DNA of 53,649 nt. Source: Rhabdochlamydiaceae bacterium. GTDB lineage: Bacteria > Chlamydiota > Chlamydiia > Chlamydiales > Rhabdochlamydiaceae. The position numbers were made by a program, and so were the translations under genes. Shown piece after piece: positions 44,359-53,065 of the stretch (its first letter is position 1; each line of letters begins with the position of its first letter). The notes under the pieces were generated by a model, which did no database searches, was not told the origin of the DNA, and saw only the letters and a program-made list of their open reading frames with translations. The stretch is from assembly GCA_019745395.1 (NCBI GenBank), contig JAIETG010000014.1:1-53649 (forward strand). Reading direction: 5' to 3'.

Positions 44359-45345
44359 TTAGTGAAGAGTTTGTAAAAAGAAATACCCCTTTTCTTGAGC
44401 CCATTTGGAGTCTTTTTTACCGAGTTTAATCTCAGCAAAAGAAAGCTCTTTAAAAGGTTGAGAAACCCATTTTCTGGGTTCTTTACCTATGATGCTGGAA
44501 AATACATATTCTTCGGGAAAACAGGAGCAGAAGGGGATGCCAATTTCCACAAGCTTATAATATTCGGAAACAAATTCTTGGGCTAAAGGAGAATTAAGAT
44601 CAAATCCGATAATCTGAGCGCTGACGTACTGAGTTTTAAGGACGTCAACTCCCGAAATGTTTTTAATAAAAGCTCTGGTTTTAGGTAAAATAAATTTACT
44701 AAACGGAGCGTGCGTTTTCAAGAAACATCCATGTTTTTCGATCCATTCAAAAAGAGGGGAGGGATCTTTTAAAGGGAGGTAAGAAGCGTCGATCCAAAGT
44801 ACTTTTTGAAATCCTTTTTTTTGCGCTTCTAGAAGGGTAAAGATCTTAAAGCTATAAGGGACTCCGCAGTATTGAATTTCTTTTCCTGTAGGATTGGGGA
44901 AGCCTCCGATTTTATAGAAAAGATAACCATTAAATCCTACTTTTTCCAAATTTTTTGCTAAAGCTTGTACCAGTGATTGGTAAATCCCGTTAAAACTGAC
45001 GTAACACACTATGCAACGGTCTCCGCCTTCATTAATTTTTATCAGATGTTCTGAAGGGATTTTTCCTTCAGAAACATTGATTAGTGTTTGGTGCAAAGAT
45101 TTAGAAATGCGGTTGTAGAAATCTTCTTTGGTGGCAAGTGTAGATCCCCATTGCCAGAGATGCTTTTGGGGGAAATCTTTAGGATAGAAATCATCAAGAA
45201 GAGGACGGATATCAATTTTTTGCAATTTACTCTGCACTTCCTCCAGATCTTCTTGAGAAAGAGAGTCTTTGACAGGGAAGTCGATCTTGAAGGGATTAGC
45301 AAAAAGTGTTACAGGAATAAGGAAAGAAAAGATGAACTTACGCAC
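44359..45345 (-). CDS. Secreted glycosyltransferase-like protein, copy 1
   Basis: A 328-residue paralogue of the gene 14 nt downstream. Signal peptide RKFIFSFLIPVTLFA, cut before NPF. Conserved blocks: INEGGDRCIVCYVSFNGIY, GGFPNPTGKEIQYCGVPYSFKI and KVLWIDASYLPLKDPSPLF, then CFPEEYVFSSIIGK. Both copies share INEGGD, PNPTG, YSFKIF, LEA and CFPEE. The start is GTG 45345; Shine-Dalgarno is weak. The family resembles uncharacterised nucleotide-diphospho-sugar transferases; activity is not proven. Confidence 0.78.
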   Translation of the reverse strand: MRKFIFSFLIPVTLFANPFKIDFPVKDSLSQEDLEEVQSKLQKIDIRPLLDDFYPKDFPQKHLWQWGSTLATKEDFYNRISKSLHQTLINVSEGKIPSEHLIKINEGGDRCIVCYVSFNGIYQSLVQALAKNLEKVGFNGYLFYKIGGFPNPTGKEIQYCGVPYSFKIFTLLEAQKKGFQKVLWIDASYLPLKDPSPLFEWIEKHGCFLKTHAPFSKFILPKTRAFIKNISGVDVLKTQYVSAQIIGFDLNSPLAQEFVSEYYKLVEIGIPFCSCFPEEYVFSSIIGKEPRKWVSQPFKELSFAEIKLGKKDSKWAQEKGYFFLQTLH

Positions 45346-45455
45346 AGTTTATCCAGTACATTACGGTATACAAAGGAAGTATATTTTAGTGCCTTTAATT
45401 TTGTACACTACTTTAATTTCAAAAATGCCATATTGGGTTTTACAAGGACGGAGAT

Positions 45456-46382
45456 ATGTTTTGGTGGCAAAGATGTTTAGTAAAATGGGCTGGTAAAGGC
45501 CAAATTATCAATACGAGTTCCATGGAGATCTGGTATGAGTCTTTCGGAAAGAGAGAAGATCCTTGCTTGCTTCTGATTATGGGAGGAGGATGCCAAGGGA
45601 TTTTATGGCCCGATCTTTTTTGCGAAAAACTGGCGTCTTTAGGTTTTTTTGTTTTGCGCTATGATAACAGAGATGTGGGCCTCTCTTCCTATTTTGATTA
45701 TGAAAAAAAACCTTACAATTTAATGGATATGGCTCAAGATGCTGTAGATTTTTTAGATGCTTTGAGAATCTCAAAGGCTCATGTACTCGGCACTTCTATG
45801 GGGGGGGCTATTGCTCAGTTAATGGCTGTACACTTTCCTGAAAAAGTGCACAGTTTAAGTTTGATTGCTACAACCTGTGATTTTAGAAATATTGCTAACG
45901 CCATATTAGAAGAGCCACTAACAAACCTTCCTAGGCCCTCTCCATCTAAAGAATGTTTACAGTGGATTTCTTTGTTTTCTCAGCAGCATCCTCATTTAAC
46001 TTGGATACAAAAGATACGAACTCAGTTAGATGGTTGGAAAATACTTAATGGGCCTGAGGTTCCTTTTGATTCGAAGTACTATAGTAAAATGATGCTAAAA
46101 ACAATTTGGCGACAAAGGTCTTATAACGCACTTTTAAATCATGTGTCAGCCCTTTTGTCTTCAGTCGATCTTCTTTTACATACCCAGGGGAAGATTCAAG
46201 TGCCAACTTTAGTCTTCCAGGGGGAAAAAGATCCCATTTTCCCATTAGGGCACGGAGAATTTTTATCTCAAACAATCCCTTTGGGAGAGCTGTGCCTTAT
46301 CGATAAAATGGGACATAACTTAAATGCTTGTTTTTATGAACCTATTTTAGGCAGAATTAGTTCTTTTTTAGGAAAACAGTAG
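45456..46382 (+). CDS. Alpha/beta-fold hydrolase
   Basis: A 308-residue serine hydrolase. Nucleophile elbow GTSMGGAIAQLMA, oxyanion region LLIMGGGCQGILWP, acid in FQGEKDPIFPL and catalytic His in KMGHNLNA. The RYDNRDVGLSSYFD block after strand 4 is typical of the epoxide-hydrolase/esterase-like subgroup. The upstream 20 residues are less typical, and ATG 45522 (MEIWYESFG) is an alternative start. A zinc-ribbon gene follows after 7 nt. Confidence 0.9.
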   Translation: MFWWQRCLVKWAGKGQIINTSSMEIWYESFGKREDPCLLLIMGGGCQGILWPDLFCEKLASLGFFVLRYDNRDVGLSSYFDYEKKPYNLMDMAQDAVDFLDALRISKAHVLGTSMGGAIAQLMAVHFPEKVHSLSLIATTCDFRNIANAILEEPLTNLPRPSPSKECLQWISLFSQQHPHLTWIQKIRTQLDGWKILNGPEVPFDSKYYSKMMLKTIWRQRSYNALLNHVSALLSSVDLLLHTQGKIQVPTLVFQGEKDPIFPLGHGEFLSQTIPLGELCLIDKMGHNLNACFYEPILGRISSFLGKQ

Positions 46383-46389
46383 AAAAAAG

Positions 46390-46665
46390 ATGTACTGTAT
46401 AAAGTGTGGAGCTCTTCAGGCAAACGGGCAAGCTAAGATTTCTTTTCGAGCGGAATGTGATTCTTGCGGAACTTCTTTGCATTCTTGTGTTCATTGTAAA
46501 TATTACAGAATTGGCCTTCCCAATGACTGCCAGGTCCCCGGAACGGAACGTATCTTGGATCGAGAGGCGACCAATTTTTGTGAAGAATTTGCCCCCTCTT
46601 TTAAAGTGGGACCTGAAAAAAAGTCCCTTGATGTGAAAAAACGATTCGATGATCTATTTAAGTAG
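46390..46665 (+). CDS. Small zinc-ribbon protein
   Basis: A 91-residue protein with several CxxC pairs: MYCIKCGALQ, ECDSCGTSLHSCVHCKYYR, then NDCQVPGTERILDREATNFCEEF. The arrangement suggests one or two zinc sites. A similar small ribbon ending in FCEEF or FCDYF occurs in many bacteria, but no function is established. Cotranscribed with the hydrolase gene just before it; it overlaps the convergent gene by 8 bp. Confidence 0.8.
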   Translation: MYCIKCGALQANGQAKISFRAECDSCGTSLHSCVHCKYYRIGLPNDCQVPGTERILDREATNFCEEFAPSFKVGPEKKSLDVKKRFDDLFK

Positions 46666-47290
46666 AAAAGTCTAGCAAGATCACTTCTGTCATAGGGGTT
46701 CTTGGCCCTTCATTCGATCGATATTGCACCATAAGCTTTGTTTTAACATCGAACCATGCTTCTGCTTTCCAAAATCTCTTTTTAAATCCTGTCAATGTGA
46801 TCTTCAGTTTTTGCGTTTCATAAGTTTGGTTATTTACTGTGACAGTTTCGATCTTTTCTTTTGTAGCGATCATTTCCTGAAGAGTATTATCTTTGTTATA
46901 TACGATCCCAAAGATAAATTCTTGATCGGAGCTTTGTAAAAAAGGTTTAAATCCGAACTTGAACTCCTGGACCCATGGAAGATTTCCTAGCTTTAGTTTT
47001 TTTGTTTTCGTTTCATTGTTGATGATTAGCATCGATCCTTCTCGTACCACTTCAAAAGCTTTCGCTGTAGATCCTGTTTCTACGTAGTGCAGTAAAGAAA
47101 ACGAAGGAGAATACTTAAGTTGTATGTCATTTCCTCGATTTTTTCCGACAATACCAATTGGTTCTTGCTGATGATCAACGACCCACTCTGTTTGTATATG
47201 CACTCCCTCTGTAGAAGATTGATAGACCATTTTTTGCTCACTCCAAATGGAGAGAGGAATGCAAAGGGAAGCGAGATACAAAAAGCGCAT
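46658..47290 (-). CDS. Exported hypothetical protein, lipocalin/DUF3108-like layout
   Basis: A 210-residue protein with a signal peptide (MRFLYLASLCIPLSIWS, cut near EQK). The rest is rich in alternating strands (GVHIQTEWVVDHQQEPIG ... FWKAEAWFDVKTKLMVQYRS), consistent with a periplasmic beta-barrel or lipocalin-like fold. The ending SNEGPRTPMTEVILLDF resembles DUF3108-type strands. AAGGAG 7 nt before ATG 47290 decides the start; an in-frame extension to 47455 is not translated by this evidence. Function unknown. Confidence 0.78.
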   Translation of the reverse strand: MRFLYLASLCIPLSIWSEQKMVYQSSTEGVHIQTEWVVDHQQEPIGIVGKNRGNDIQLKYSPSFSLLHYVETGSTAKAFEVVREGSMLIINNETKTKKLKLGNLPWVQEFKFGFKPFLQSSDQEFIFGIVYNKDNTLQEMIATKEKIETVTVNNQTYETQKLKITLTGFKKRFWKAEAWFDVKTKLMVQYRSNEGPRTPMTEVILLDFST

Positions 47291-47412
47291 AACATAACTC
47301 CTTAAAGTTCCTAATATCCTTTTAGAAAAATGGGAATAAAATTTCAATCTCTTTGACAAACTTGTGCATTTCTGCAAGTATCTCAAATAAAATCGTAGAT
47401 GAGGTGTCCAAT

Positions 47413-47967
47413 ATGGAAGGAAAGAAATCTCCCTGGATTCCATCAGAACATGCATGGCGCTGGAGGCTTATTACCGGAGTCTTCATGTTTTTGTTGGCTT
47501 TTGTTGGAGTTGCGTTAACTGTGATAAAACAGTCTTGGTCTTGGGGTTATTGGAAGATACTCTCTGGCATTTTTGCCGCGATTAGTTTGGGGTTGAGCGC
47601 GTATTTAAAGCAGTATCGTTTGAAAACAGCTGCAATCACTATATGGCATGAAGTGTTTCATTGGCTCGGATTGATCTTCTCCATCGCTATTTTGTCTCGC
47701 ATGGTAAATCTTGGGATTTTAAGTCCTTTTGCTGCGAGCCTACAAGCTTTGCTACTGCTTTCTTTAGCGACCTTTCTTGCAGGAATTTATATAGAGAAGA
47801 GTTTTTTGTTTGTCGGAGCATTTATGGGCTGTTTTTCTCTCGTTTTATCTTATGTTAGTCTATATAGCTATTTGCTTTTTGTTCCTATCAGTGTTGTTTT
47901 TGTGTTTGCTTTTTACTGGTTTATTAGAAAAAAAAGTCATCAAATGACACAGGAGAAAGGTCCATGA
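47413..47967 (+). CDS. Hypothetical six-helix membrane protein
   Basis: A 184-residue protein with about six hydrophobic segments (LITGVFMFLLAFVGVALTVI, ILSGIFAAISLGLSAYL, WLGLIFSIAILSRM, LQALLLLSLATFLAGIYI, and two more). No motif known to me. GAGGTG lies 7 nt before ATG 47413, preferred over the in-frame ATG 47353. Its stop overlaps the licD start (ATGA), which suggests a partner role in the same envelope pathway. Function inferred from position only. Confidence 0.75.
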   Translation: MEGKKSPWIPSEHAWRWRLITGVFMFLLAFVGVALTVIKQSWSWGYWKILSGIFAAISLGLSAYLKQYRLKTAAITIWHEVFHWLGLIFSIAILSRMVNLGILSPFAASLQALLLLSLATFLAGIYIEKSFLFVGAFMGCFSLVLSYVSLYSYLLFVPISVVFVFAFYWFIRKKSHQMTQEKGP

Positions 47968-49070
47968 TGTGGAGTCAATTTGCAGATCATATCGTGTATA
48001 TAGGTCTTCCGGTAGTTTCCGCCTATCATATGCTTTGCGGCAGCTCTTTTTTAAATATGTCAGCTGAAGATGCACATGGAATTGAAAAAGCGGCCAATGT
48101 ATTTTTGACCCCTGTCCAATATCTACTTGCAGGTCAAGAGGCCATTCCAGTTTTTTCTGAAGAGGGGAATCGGACTTGCTATAGAATGCAGCAACGTTTT
48201 TGTTATGAAGATCCGATGCTTTGGATCAAGACTTTAGGTGCCTACTGTGCTCTTCCCTCATCTTTAATTTTAGGCGGAGCATTAAAAGCAGTGTCATACT
48301 GCACCAAAGAAACTCGAGATCGCTATCAAATGATCTCTTTTTCTTTAGTGCCATTTATTTCTCAAAATTCCATGTACCGCTCTTTGGGGATTGAAACAGT
48401 GGAATTCGAAGAAGCGGAAAAAATTGTTTCACAAGGATATAAAAGAAGACCTGGTGACGAATTGAAATTGAAAGCGGAAAAAGAGGCGTTGAAAGACATT
48501 GTCTCTCTTTTTCATGAACATAAAATTGTATATTGGATGGATTGTGGTACTTGTCTAGGCGCTTATCGTTATGGTGGGAATATCCCTTGGGATTGGGATA
48601 TTGATCTTGCTATTTTACAACCGGACTTTTCCAATGTTAGACAAATATTACAAAAGTTAGATCCGAATAAGTATGTCGTGCAAGACTGGTCAAGTCGGGA
48701 TAACGCCCAAAGTTACTTAAAGGTCTACGTTAAAGAAACGCATAATATGATAGATATCTATCATTTTGCTATTGATGCAGAACAAAGGACTGTGCATTCC
48801 ATTCTGTCGAATGAACACTCCATTTTTTTACCAAACTCTTGGAAAATTCGAGAAAGAAGATATATTATTCCATCTTCTTTTGATTTGGTTTTTCCACTGA
48901 AAAAAGCCAGTTTTGACGGAGTTGAGGCTTTTGTTCCGAATCAGACGAAAGAATATTTAGAGCAACGTTATAATGGCGACATTAGTCCGGCTAAAATTTA
49001 TAGCGAAGAAACTGGGCAATATGAAAAAGATTTAAACCATTCTTATTGGAAACTTTTATATAACCGGTGA
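47964..49070 (+). CDS. LicD-family phosphotransferase with N-terminal extension
   Basis: A 368-residue protein. Residues ~188-300 are LicD-like: MDCGTCLGAYRYGGNIPWDWD with IDLAIL, the nucleotidyltransferase-fold motif (G-T-x-L-G-x-x-R, then D-x-D). LicD enzymes transfer phosphocholine or phosphoglycerol-type groups to surface glycans. Residues 1-170 are an extension with a hydrophobic segment near 95-112, not known to me. The coupled membrane protein upstream and TrmO downstream (GTGA overlap) form one run. Substrate unknown. Confidence 0.87.
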   Translation: MMWSQFADHIVYIGLPVVSAYHMLCGSSFLNMSAEDAHGIEKAANVFLTPVQYLLAGQEAIPVFSEEGNRTCYRMQQRFCYEDPMLWIKTLGAYCALPSSLILGGALKAVSYCTKETRDRYQMISFSLVPFISQNSMYRSLGIETVEFEEAEKIVSQGYKRRPGDELKLKAEKEALKDIVSLFHEHKIVYWMDCGTCLGAYRYGGNIPWDWDIDLAILQPDFSNVRQILQKLDPNKYVVQDWSSRDNAQSYLKVYVKETHNMIDIYHFAIDAEQRTVHSILSNEHSIFLPNSWKIRERRYIIPSSFDLVFPLKKASFDGVEAFVPNQTKEYLEQRYNGDISPAKIYSEETGQYEKDLNHSYWKLLYNR

Positions 49071-49834
49071 TTTCTTTAGACCCCATCGCATATTTTCATA
49101 GTTCTTTTCGTGATAAAGCCGATTTACCTAGACAAGCGGCTTTATCTCAAGATCATATTGGGGTAATCCGTTTTTTGCCTGGAAAACAGTTTGAACAAGC
49201 TCTAGATGACTTAGAAGGGATGGAAAAGCTTTGGGTTATTTTTTGGATGCATAAAGTATCTAAATGGAAGCCTAAGGTACAACCCCCACGAGATGTTTCT
49301 AAAAAAGGTGTTTTTGCTACAAGATCTCCGCACCGTCCAAATCCTATCGGACTTTCTTGCGTAAACCTGATCTCTCGAAAAGGATTAGATCTTATTATTC
49401 AAGATCATGATCTTTTGGATGGGTCTCCAGTTTTAGATATTAAACCCTATCTAGCCTATGCAGATAGCTTCCCTTTAGCTAAAAGTGGATGGATTGAAGA
49501 GATCCCCATACTTCCTTTTCATGAGATTCATATAAGTGAGTTGGCTCTTAAGCAATTGGACTACTTGCGAGATAACGGAGTAGATATCCGATTAAATATA
49601 GAAGCAAGGCTGAAAAGCTTTATTTCCCCTTCTTCTTATAATCGCATTTGCGAGATAGAAAAAGATCTGTATCTTCAAGCTTATAAAACTTGGAGGATCC
49701 TTTTTAGAAAGAATGAGGAGTCTTTGACTATTTTGAAAATCTCGAGTGGATATGATCTAGAGACGTTGGAAGGTAGAAAAAAATCTCCTTGGGCAGATGT
49801 CGAATTACACCGAGAGTTTTGTAAGAAATTTTAA
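49067..49834 (+). CDS. trmO: tRNA (N6-threonylcarbamoyladenosine) methyltransferase-like TrmO
   Basis: A 255-residue protein of the TsaA/YaeB (TrmO) family, which methylates t6A37 in tRNA-Thr using SAM. Signatures: LSQDHIGVIRFLPGKQF, GVFATRSPHRPNPIGLSCVNL (the family hallmark) and LDIKPYLAYADS. The C-terminal ~70 residues are the usual TrmO extension, including the SPWADV block. GTG 49067 overlaps the licD stop. It works downstream of the Sua5-type enzyme at 8773 in the t6A pathway. Confidence 0.92.
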   Translation: MISLDPIAYFHSSFRDKADLPRQAALSQDHIGVIRFLPGKQFEQALDDLEGMEKLWVIFWMHKVSKWKPKVQPPRDVSKKGVFATRSPHRPNPIGLSCVNLISRKGLDLIIQDHDLLDGSPVLDIKPYLAYADSFPLAKSGWIEEIPILPFHEIHISELALKQLDYLRDNGVDIRLNIEARLKSFISPSSYNRICEIEKDLYLQAYKTWRILFRKNEESLTILKISSGYDLETLEGRKKSPWADVELHREFCKKF

Positions 49835-49902
49835 TTTTCCCTTGCAAATGAATGGCTTCGTATTACAATGATGCCTGAGATTAGCGGTTAAAGGAAGTAG
49901 AA

Positions 49903-50499
49903 ATGGGAAAAATTTTTAGGAGAGGTTTGATTGCGATAGCGCCTCTTGCGCTTACTCTTGCGTTGTTTTTTTGGTTTTTCAATGCTTTAGAAGGGATTTT
50001 TAGCGTACCTTTAAAGGCTATGATCGGGACGTATTACTTTAGTGGACTTGGTATTTTAGTAGCTCTTGTTTTGATTTTTTGTGTCGGGATTGTCATCAAT
50101 AGTTGGCTTATTCAAAGATGCTCAAAAGTAATCGAAAGTTTAGTGACAAAAATTCCTCTTGTAAAAACCTTGTATAACTCTATTGGAGAAATGATGAGCT
50201 ATTTTGGCTCTAAAGATAATCAAAGAGAGGGGCAGGTTGTTTTAGTAGAGCTTGCAGGAATTCGCTTAGTAGGTCTCGTGACCCGAGATTCATTTAAAGA
50301 TCTTCCGGAAGGCATGGGAAAAGAAGGCGAAATTGCTGTATTTCTTCCTATGAGTTACCAGATTGGGGGGTATACAATCTTTGTTCCAAAGACGTCGGTT
50401 ACCCAACTTGCTATGACAGTTGAAGAGGGAATGCGTTTTGCTGTGACCGCTGGAGTTTTAGCGCACCCTAAAGTTAAATCTGTAGCAAAAGATATTTAG
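49903..50499 (+). CDS. DUF502 membrane protein
   Basis: A 198-residue protein with two membrane helices (GLIAIAPLALTLALFFWFFNAL, GLGILVALVLIFCVGIVIN) and a cytoplasmic tail. Typical DUF502 blocks: IPLVKTLYNSIGEMMSYF, VVLVELAGIRLVGLVT and VFLPMSYQIGGYTIFVPKTSV. The family is widespread in bacteria and plants, with no settled function. GGAAGTAG just upstream gives a weak Shine-Dalgarno before ATG 49903. Single gene. Confidence 0.9.
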   Translation: MGKIFRRGLIAIAPLALTLALFFWFFNALEGIFSVPLKAMIGTYYFSGLGILVALVLIFCVGIVINSWLIQRCSKVIESLVTKIPLVKTLYNSIGEMMSYFGSKDNQREGQVVLVELAGIRLVGLVTRDSFKDLPEGMGKEGEIAVFLPMSYQIGGYTIFVPKTSVTQLAMTVEEGMRFAVTAGVLAHPKVKSVAKDI

Positions 50500-50577
50500 T
50501 TGTTTTTTAAAAGATTCTTGCTTTGTTAATGCAGATCATTGTAATTGTAAATTTGCAATTATTATCATTGAGGGATC

Positions 50578-51651
50578 ATGGCAGAAGGCAAAGAGGTCGT
50601 TTTAATTACTGGATGCAGTGGGCGTATTGGCTTTAAAGCTGCTGAAAAATTTTCGGAAAAATATCAAGTTGTTGGCTTCGATGTTCTTTTGACGGGAAAA
50701 TTTCCAGGGCTTGAACTTGTCAGCGTTGATATGGGGTCCGATCAAAGCGTAAAAGACGGCTTAGAGTATGTTCGCAGTAAATATGGCAACAAATTAGCTG
50801 CCGTCATCCACCTAGCAGCTTATTATAATTTTACCGGAGGCGGCTGGGGACACTATCAACGTATTACTGTAGATGGGACAGGTCGGTTACTGGATGGATT
50901 AAAATCATTCATATGCGATCAGTTCATTTTTTCTAGCACTATGTTGGTTCACGCTCCTTGTGAAGTTGGACAAAAAATCACAGAAGAAAGCCCGGTTATT
51001 CCCAGCTGGCAATACCCAAAATCAAAAGTTCTTACAGAGGCGGTGATCCGTAAAAATCGAGGAGCGATGTCCTCTGTTATTTTGCGTATTGCAGGAGTGT
51101 ATGACGATCGCTGCCACTCCATTCCTCTCTCTAATCAGATCCAGAGAATTTATGAAAACCAACTAGAAGGGCATGTCTTTGCTGGAAATTTGTCTCATGG
51201 GGCTTCTTTTATGCATATGGATGATGTGATCGATGCTCTGTGGCTTTCTGTAGAAAAAAGAAAGAGCCTGCCTCCGGAATTAACCCTTCTTTTAGGAGAA
51301 GAGGAAACTTTAAGTTACGATACTTTGCAGCGAGAGTTTTCAAGGCTTATCTATGGGAAAGAGTGGAAAACGTGGTCGTTACCAAAGCCTCTAGCTAAGG
51401 TTGGCGCTGTTGTTAAACAATACATTCCTTTTATGCCTAAGACCTTTATCAAGCCTTGGATGATCGAACTGGCTGATGAACATTATGAACTAGATTGCAC
51501 TAAGGCAAAAGAAACCTTAGGATGGGCCCCTAAGAGAAATCTTAAATCTATGTTGCCTATGTGGATCAAAGAGCTCAAATCAGAACCGCTAGCATGGTAT
51601 GATGAAAATAGACTCAAGCCCTCTGCTTGGGTAGCTCGGCAAAAATCATGA
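50578..51651 (+). CDS. NAD-dependent epimerase/dehydratase (extended SDR)
   Basis: A 357-residue extended short-chain dehydrogenase. NAD(P) motif LITGCSGRIGFKAAEKF, active-site block VIHLAAYYNF, catalytic FSSTMLVHA with YPKSK (Tyr-x-x-x-Lys), and RIAGVYDDRC. C-terminal domain contains a PLAKVG ... PWMIEL region. Such SDRs are often paired with the VKOR-type membrane protein encoded next (4-bp overlap here), suggesting that the two act together, possibly in redox or envelope modification. Substrate unknown. Confidence 0.9.
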   Translation: MAEGKEVVLITGCSGRIGFKAAEKFSEKYQVVGFDVLLTGKFPGLELVSVDMGSDQSVKDGLEYVRSKYGNKLAAVIHLAAYYNFTGGGWGHYQRITVDGTGRLLDGLKSFICDQFIFSSTMLVHAPCEVGQKITEESPVIPSWQYPKSKVLTEAVIRKNRGAMSSVILRIAGVYDDRCHSIPLSNQIQRIYENQLEGHVFAGNLSHGASFMHMDDVIDALWLSVEKRKSLPPELTLLLGEEETLSYDTLQREFSRLIYGKEWKTWSLPKPLAKVGAVVKQYIPFMPKTFIKPWMIELADEHYELDCTKAKETLGWAPKRNLKSMLPMWIKELKSEPLAWYDENRLKPSAWVARQKS

Positions 51652-52889
51652 ATACAGTATTGGATAAAAAAAGTCCCTTATTGGTCTCTAGCCTCGGATT
51701 GTGGCTTTTTGTTGCTCCAATAAGTTTTGGCTATGAATCTTTTATGAGAATGAACGATCTCATCTGTGGATTTCTGCTCGTTGTTTTAGGCTTTATTTCT
51801 ATGAAGACAGACAAAAAAGCTTTACCCATCAGCTGCGCTGCTATTGGTTTTTGGTTACAACTAGCCCCTTTATTTTTCTGGGCTCCAGAAGTTGTTTCCT
51901 ATCTAAATGATACTTTGGTTGGAATGGTCCTTATGCTTCTAGTTTTTTCTTGGCCCAGTCTGTCTGATCAAGATTCTAAAGATGAAGTTCCTCCTGGATG
52001 GTCTTTCAATCCTTCAGATTGGAAAGTTAGGAAAATTACTGTATTTCTTGCCTTAGTCGCTTGGTTTTTAGCCAGGTATCTCGCTTCCTATCAACTCGGG
52101 TATATTCAAACAATTCATGATCCCTTTTTTGGACAAGGAAGCATTCAGGTAATTTCTTCAAGTCTTGCTAAAGGATTTCCTGTTTCAGATGCAGGTCTTG
52201 GAGCTTTTGGATACTCGTTAGAGTTTTTGCTTGGACTAATCGGAAGTTCTCGTCGTTGGAAGACGATGCCTTGGGTCACAGCTCTTTTTGGAATGATGGT
52301 TATTCCAGCTGGAATGATTAGTATTATTCTTATTATTTCACAACCGGTTTTAGTGGGAGCGTGGTGTGGGATTTGTCTTCTTATTGCTTTTTGTATGCTG
52401 GTGATGATTCTTTTGACGGTACCAGAAATGTTTGCAACTCTGCAACTTCTCAAAAGAGCAAAAAAGAAAGGCCGCGCTTGGCAAGTTTTTTTGCAAGGGG
52501 ACCTTTCTTCTGCTTTACTTCAGCAAAAACCTATTTGCCGAAATAAGACATCAGAATTTGGATTTACGCTTCCTTGGAATCTTTTGCTCCTAACTTGCTT
52601 GGGGATCTGGCTGATCTGCAGCCCGAGCGTTTTTCATAGTTTGCGTCCTGCTTCCGATAGCAATTTTATTGCAGGGCCCTTGGTTGTTGCTTTTTCTATT
52701 ATTTCTTGCTCTGAAGTCGTTCGAAATCTACGTTGGGTGAATGCCTTTATTGCTGGTGGACTTGTCTTTTCTACTTTTTTCTTAAAAGGATTTTCTGAGA
52801 TGGGACTTGTCAATCAGTGGCTAACATCTATTTTAATCTTTGTTCTAGCCTTTCCCAAAGGAAACAGGTGTGAGCGATATGGAAAGTAA
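51648..52889 (+). CDS. SPW-VKOR-SPW membrane protein
   Basis: A 413-residue membrane protein. Two SPW-type helix pairs come first (LGLWLFVAPISFG, then IGFWLQLAPLFFW). A vitamin K epoxide reductase-like region follows: YLASYQLGYIQTIHDPFFGQ, PVSDAGLGAFGYSLEF, and the redox CxxC at residues 240-243 (AWCGICLLIAF). A third SPW pair ends the protein (LGIWLICSPSVF, then VVRNLRWVNAFIAGG). ATG 51648 overlaps the SDR stop. VKOR-type proteins pass electrons via thiols in the membrane; the role here is unknown. Confidence 0.85.
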   Translation: MNTVLDKKSPLLVSSLGLWLFVAPISFGYESFMRMNDLICGFLLVVLGFISMKTDKKALPISCAAIGFWLQLAPLFFWAPEVVSYLNDTLVGMVLMLLVFSWPSLSDQDSKDEVPPGWSFNPSDWKVRKITVFLALVAWFLARYLASYQLGYIQTIHDPFFGQGSIQVISSSLAKGFPVSDAGLGAFGYSLEFLLGLIGSSRRWKTMPWVTALFGMMVIPAGMISIILIISQPVLVGAWCGICLLIAFCMLVMILLTVPEMFATLQLLKRAKKKGRAWQVFLQGDLSSALLQQKPICRNKTSEFGFTLPWNLLLLTCLGIWLICSPSVFHSLRPASDSNFIAGPLVVAFSIISCSEVVRNLRWVNAFIAGGLVFSTFFLKGFSEMGLVNQWLTSILIFVLAFPKGNRCERYGK

Positions 52890-52908
52890 AAGCATTAAGA
52901 AGTCGGTG

Positions 52909-53061
52909 TTATTTCGATTTCTTTTTAGCGGTCTTAGCTCTCGATTTTCGAGCTTCAGAAAGAGCTATGGCAATAGCTTGTTTTTAGCCTCTTCCGCTAT
53001 GGGTCAATTCTGAGATGTTTTTTCCAATGACTTTTGTGGATTTCCCTTTTTTTAGTGGCAA
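52909..53061 (-). pseudogene. KGKS-type small basic protein gene broken by an in-frame stop
   Basis: Read on the minus strand from TTG 53061: LPLKKGKSTKVIGKNISELTHSGRG, then TAA at 52986-52984, then KQAIAIALSEARKSRAKTAK to a final stop at 52909. The two halves together match the short DUF6496-like or phage-type family (KGKS..VI..NI..l..sG.p..QAvAIAl..AR), so a single nonsense change, or a sequencing error, splits an otherwise intact ~50-residue gene. It lies 4 nt after the DUF3096 gene on the same strand. Family function unknown. Confidence 0.75.
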
Positions 53062-53065
53062 GTGA

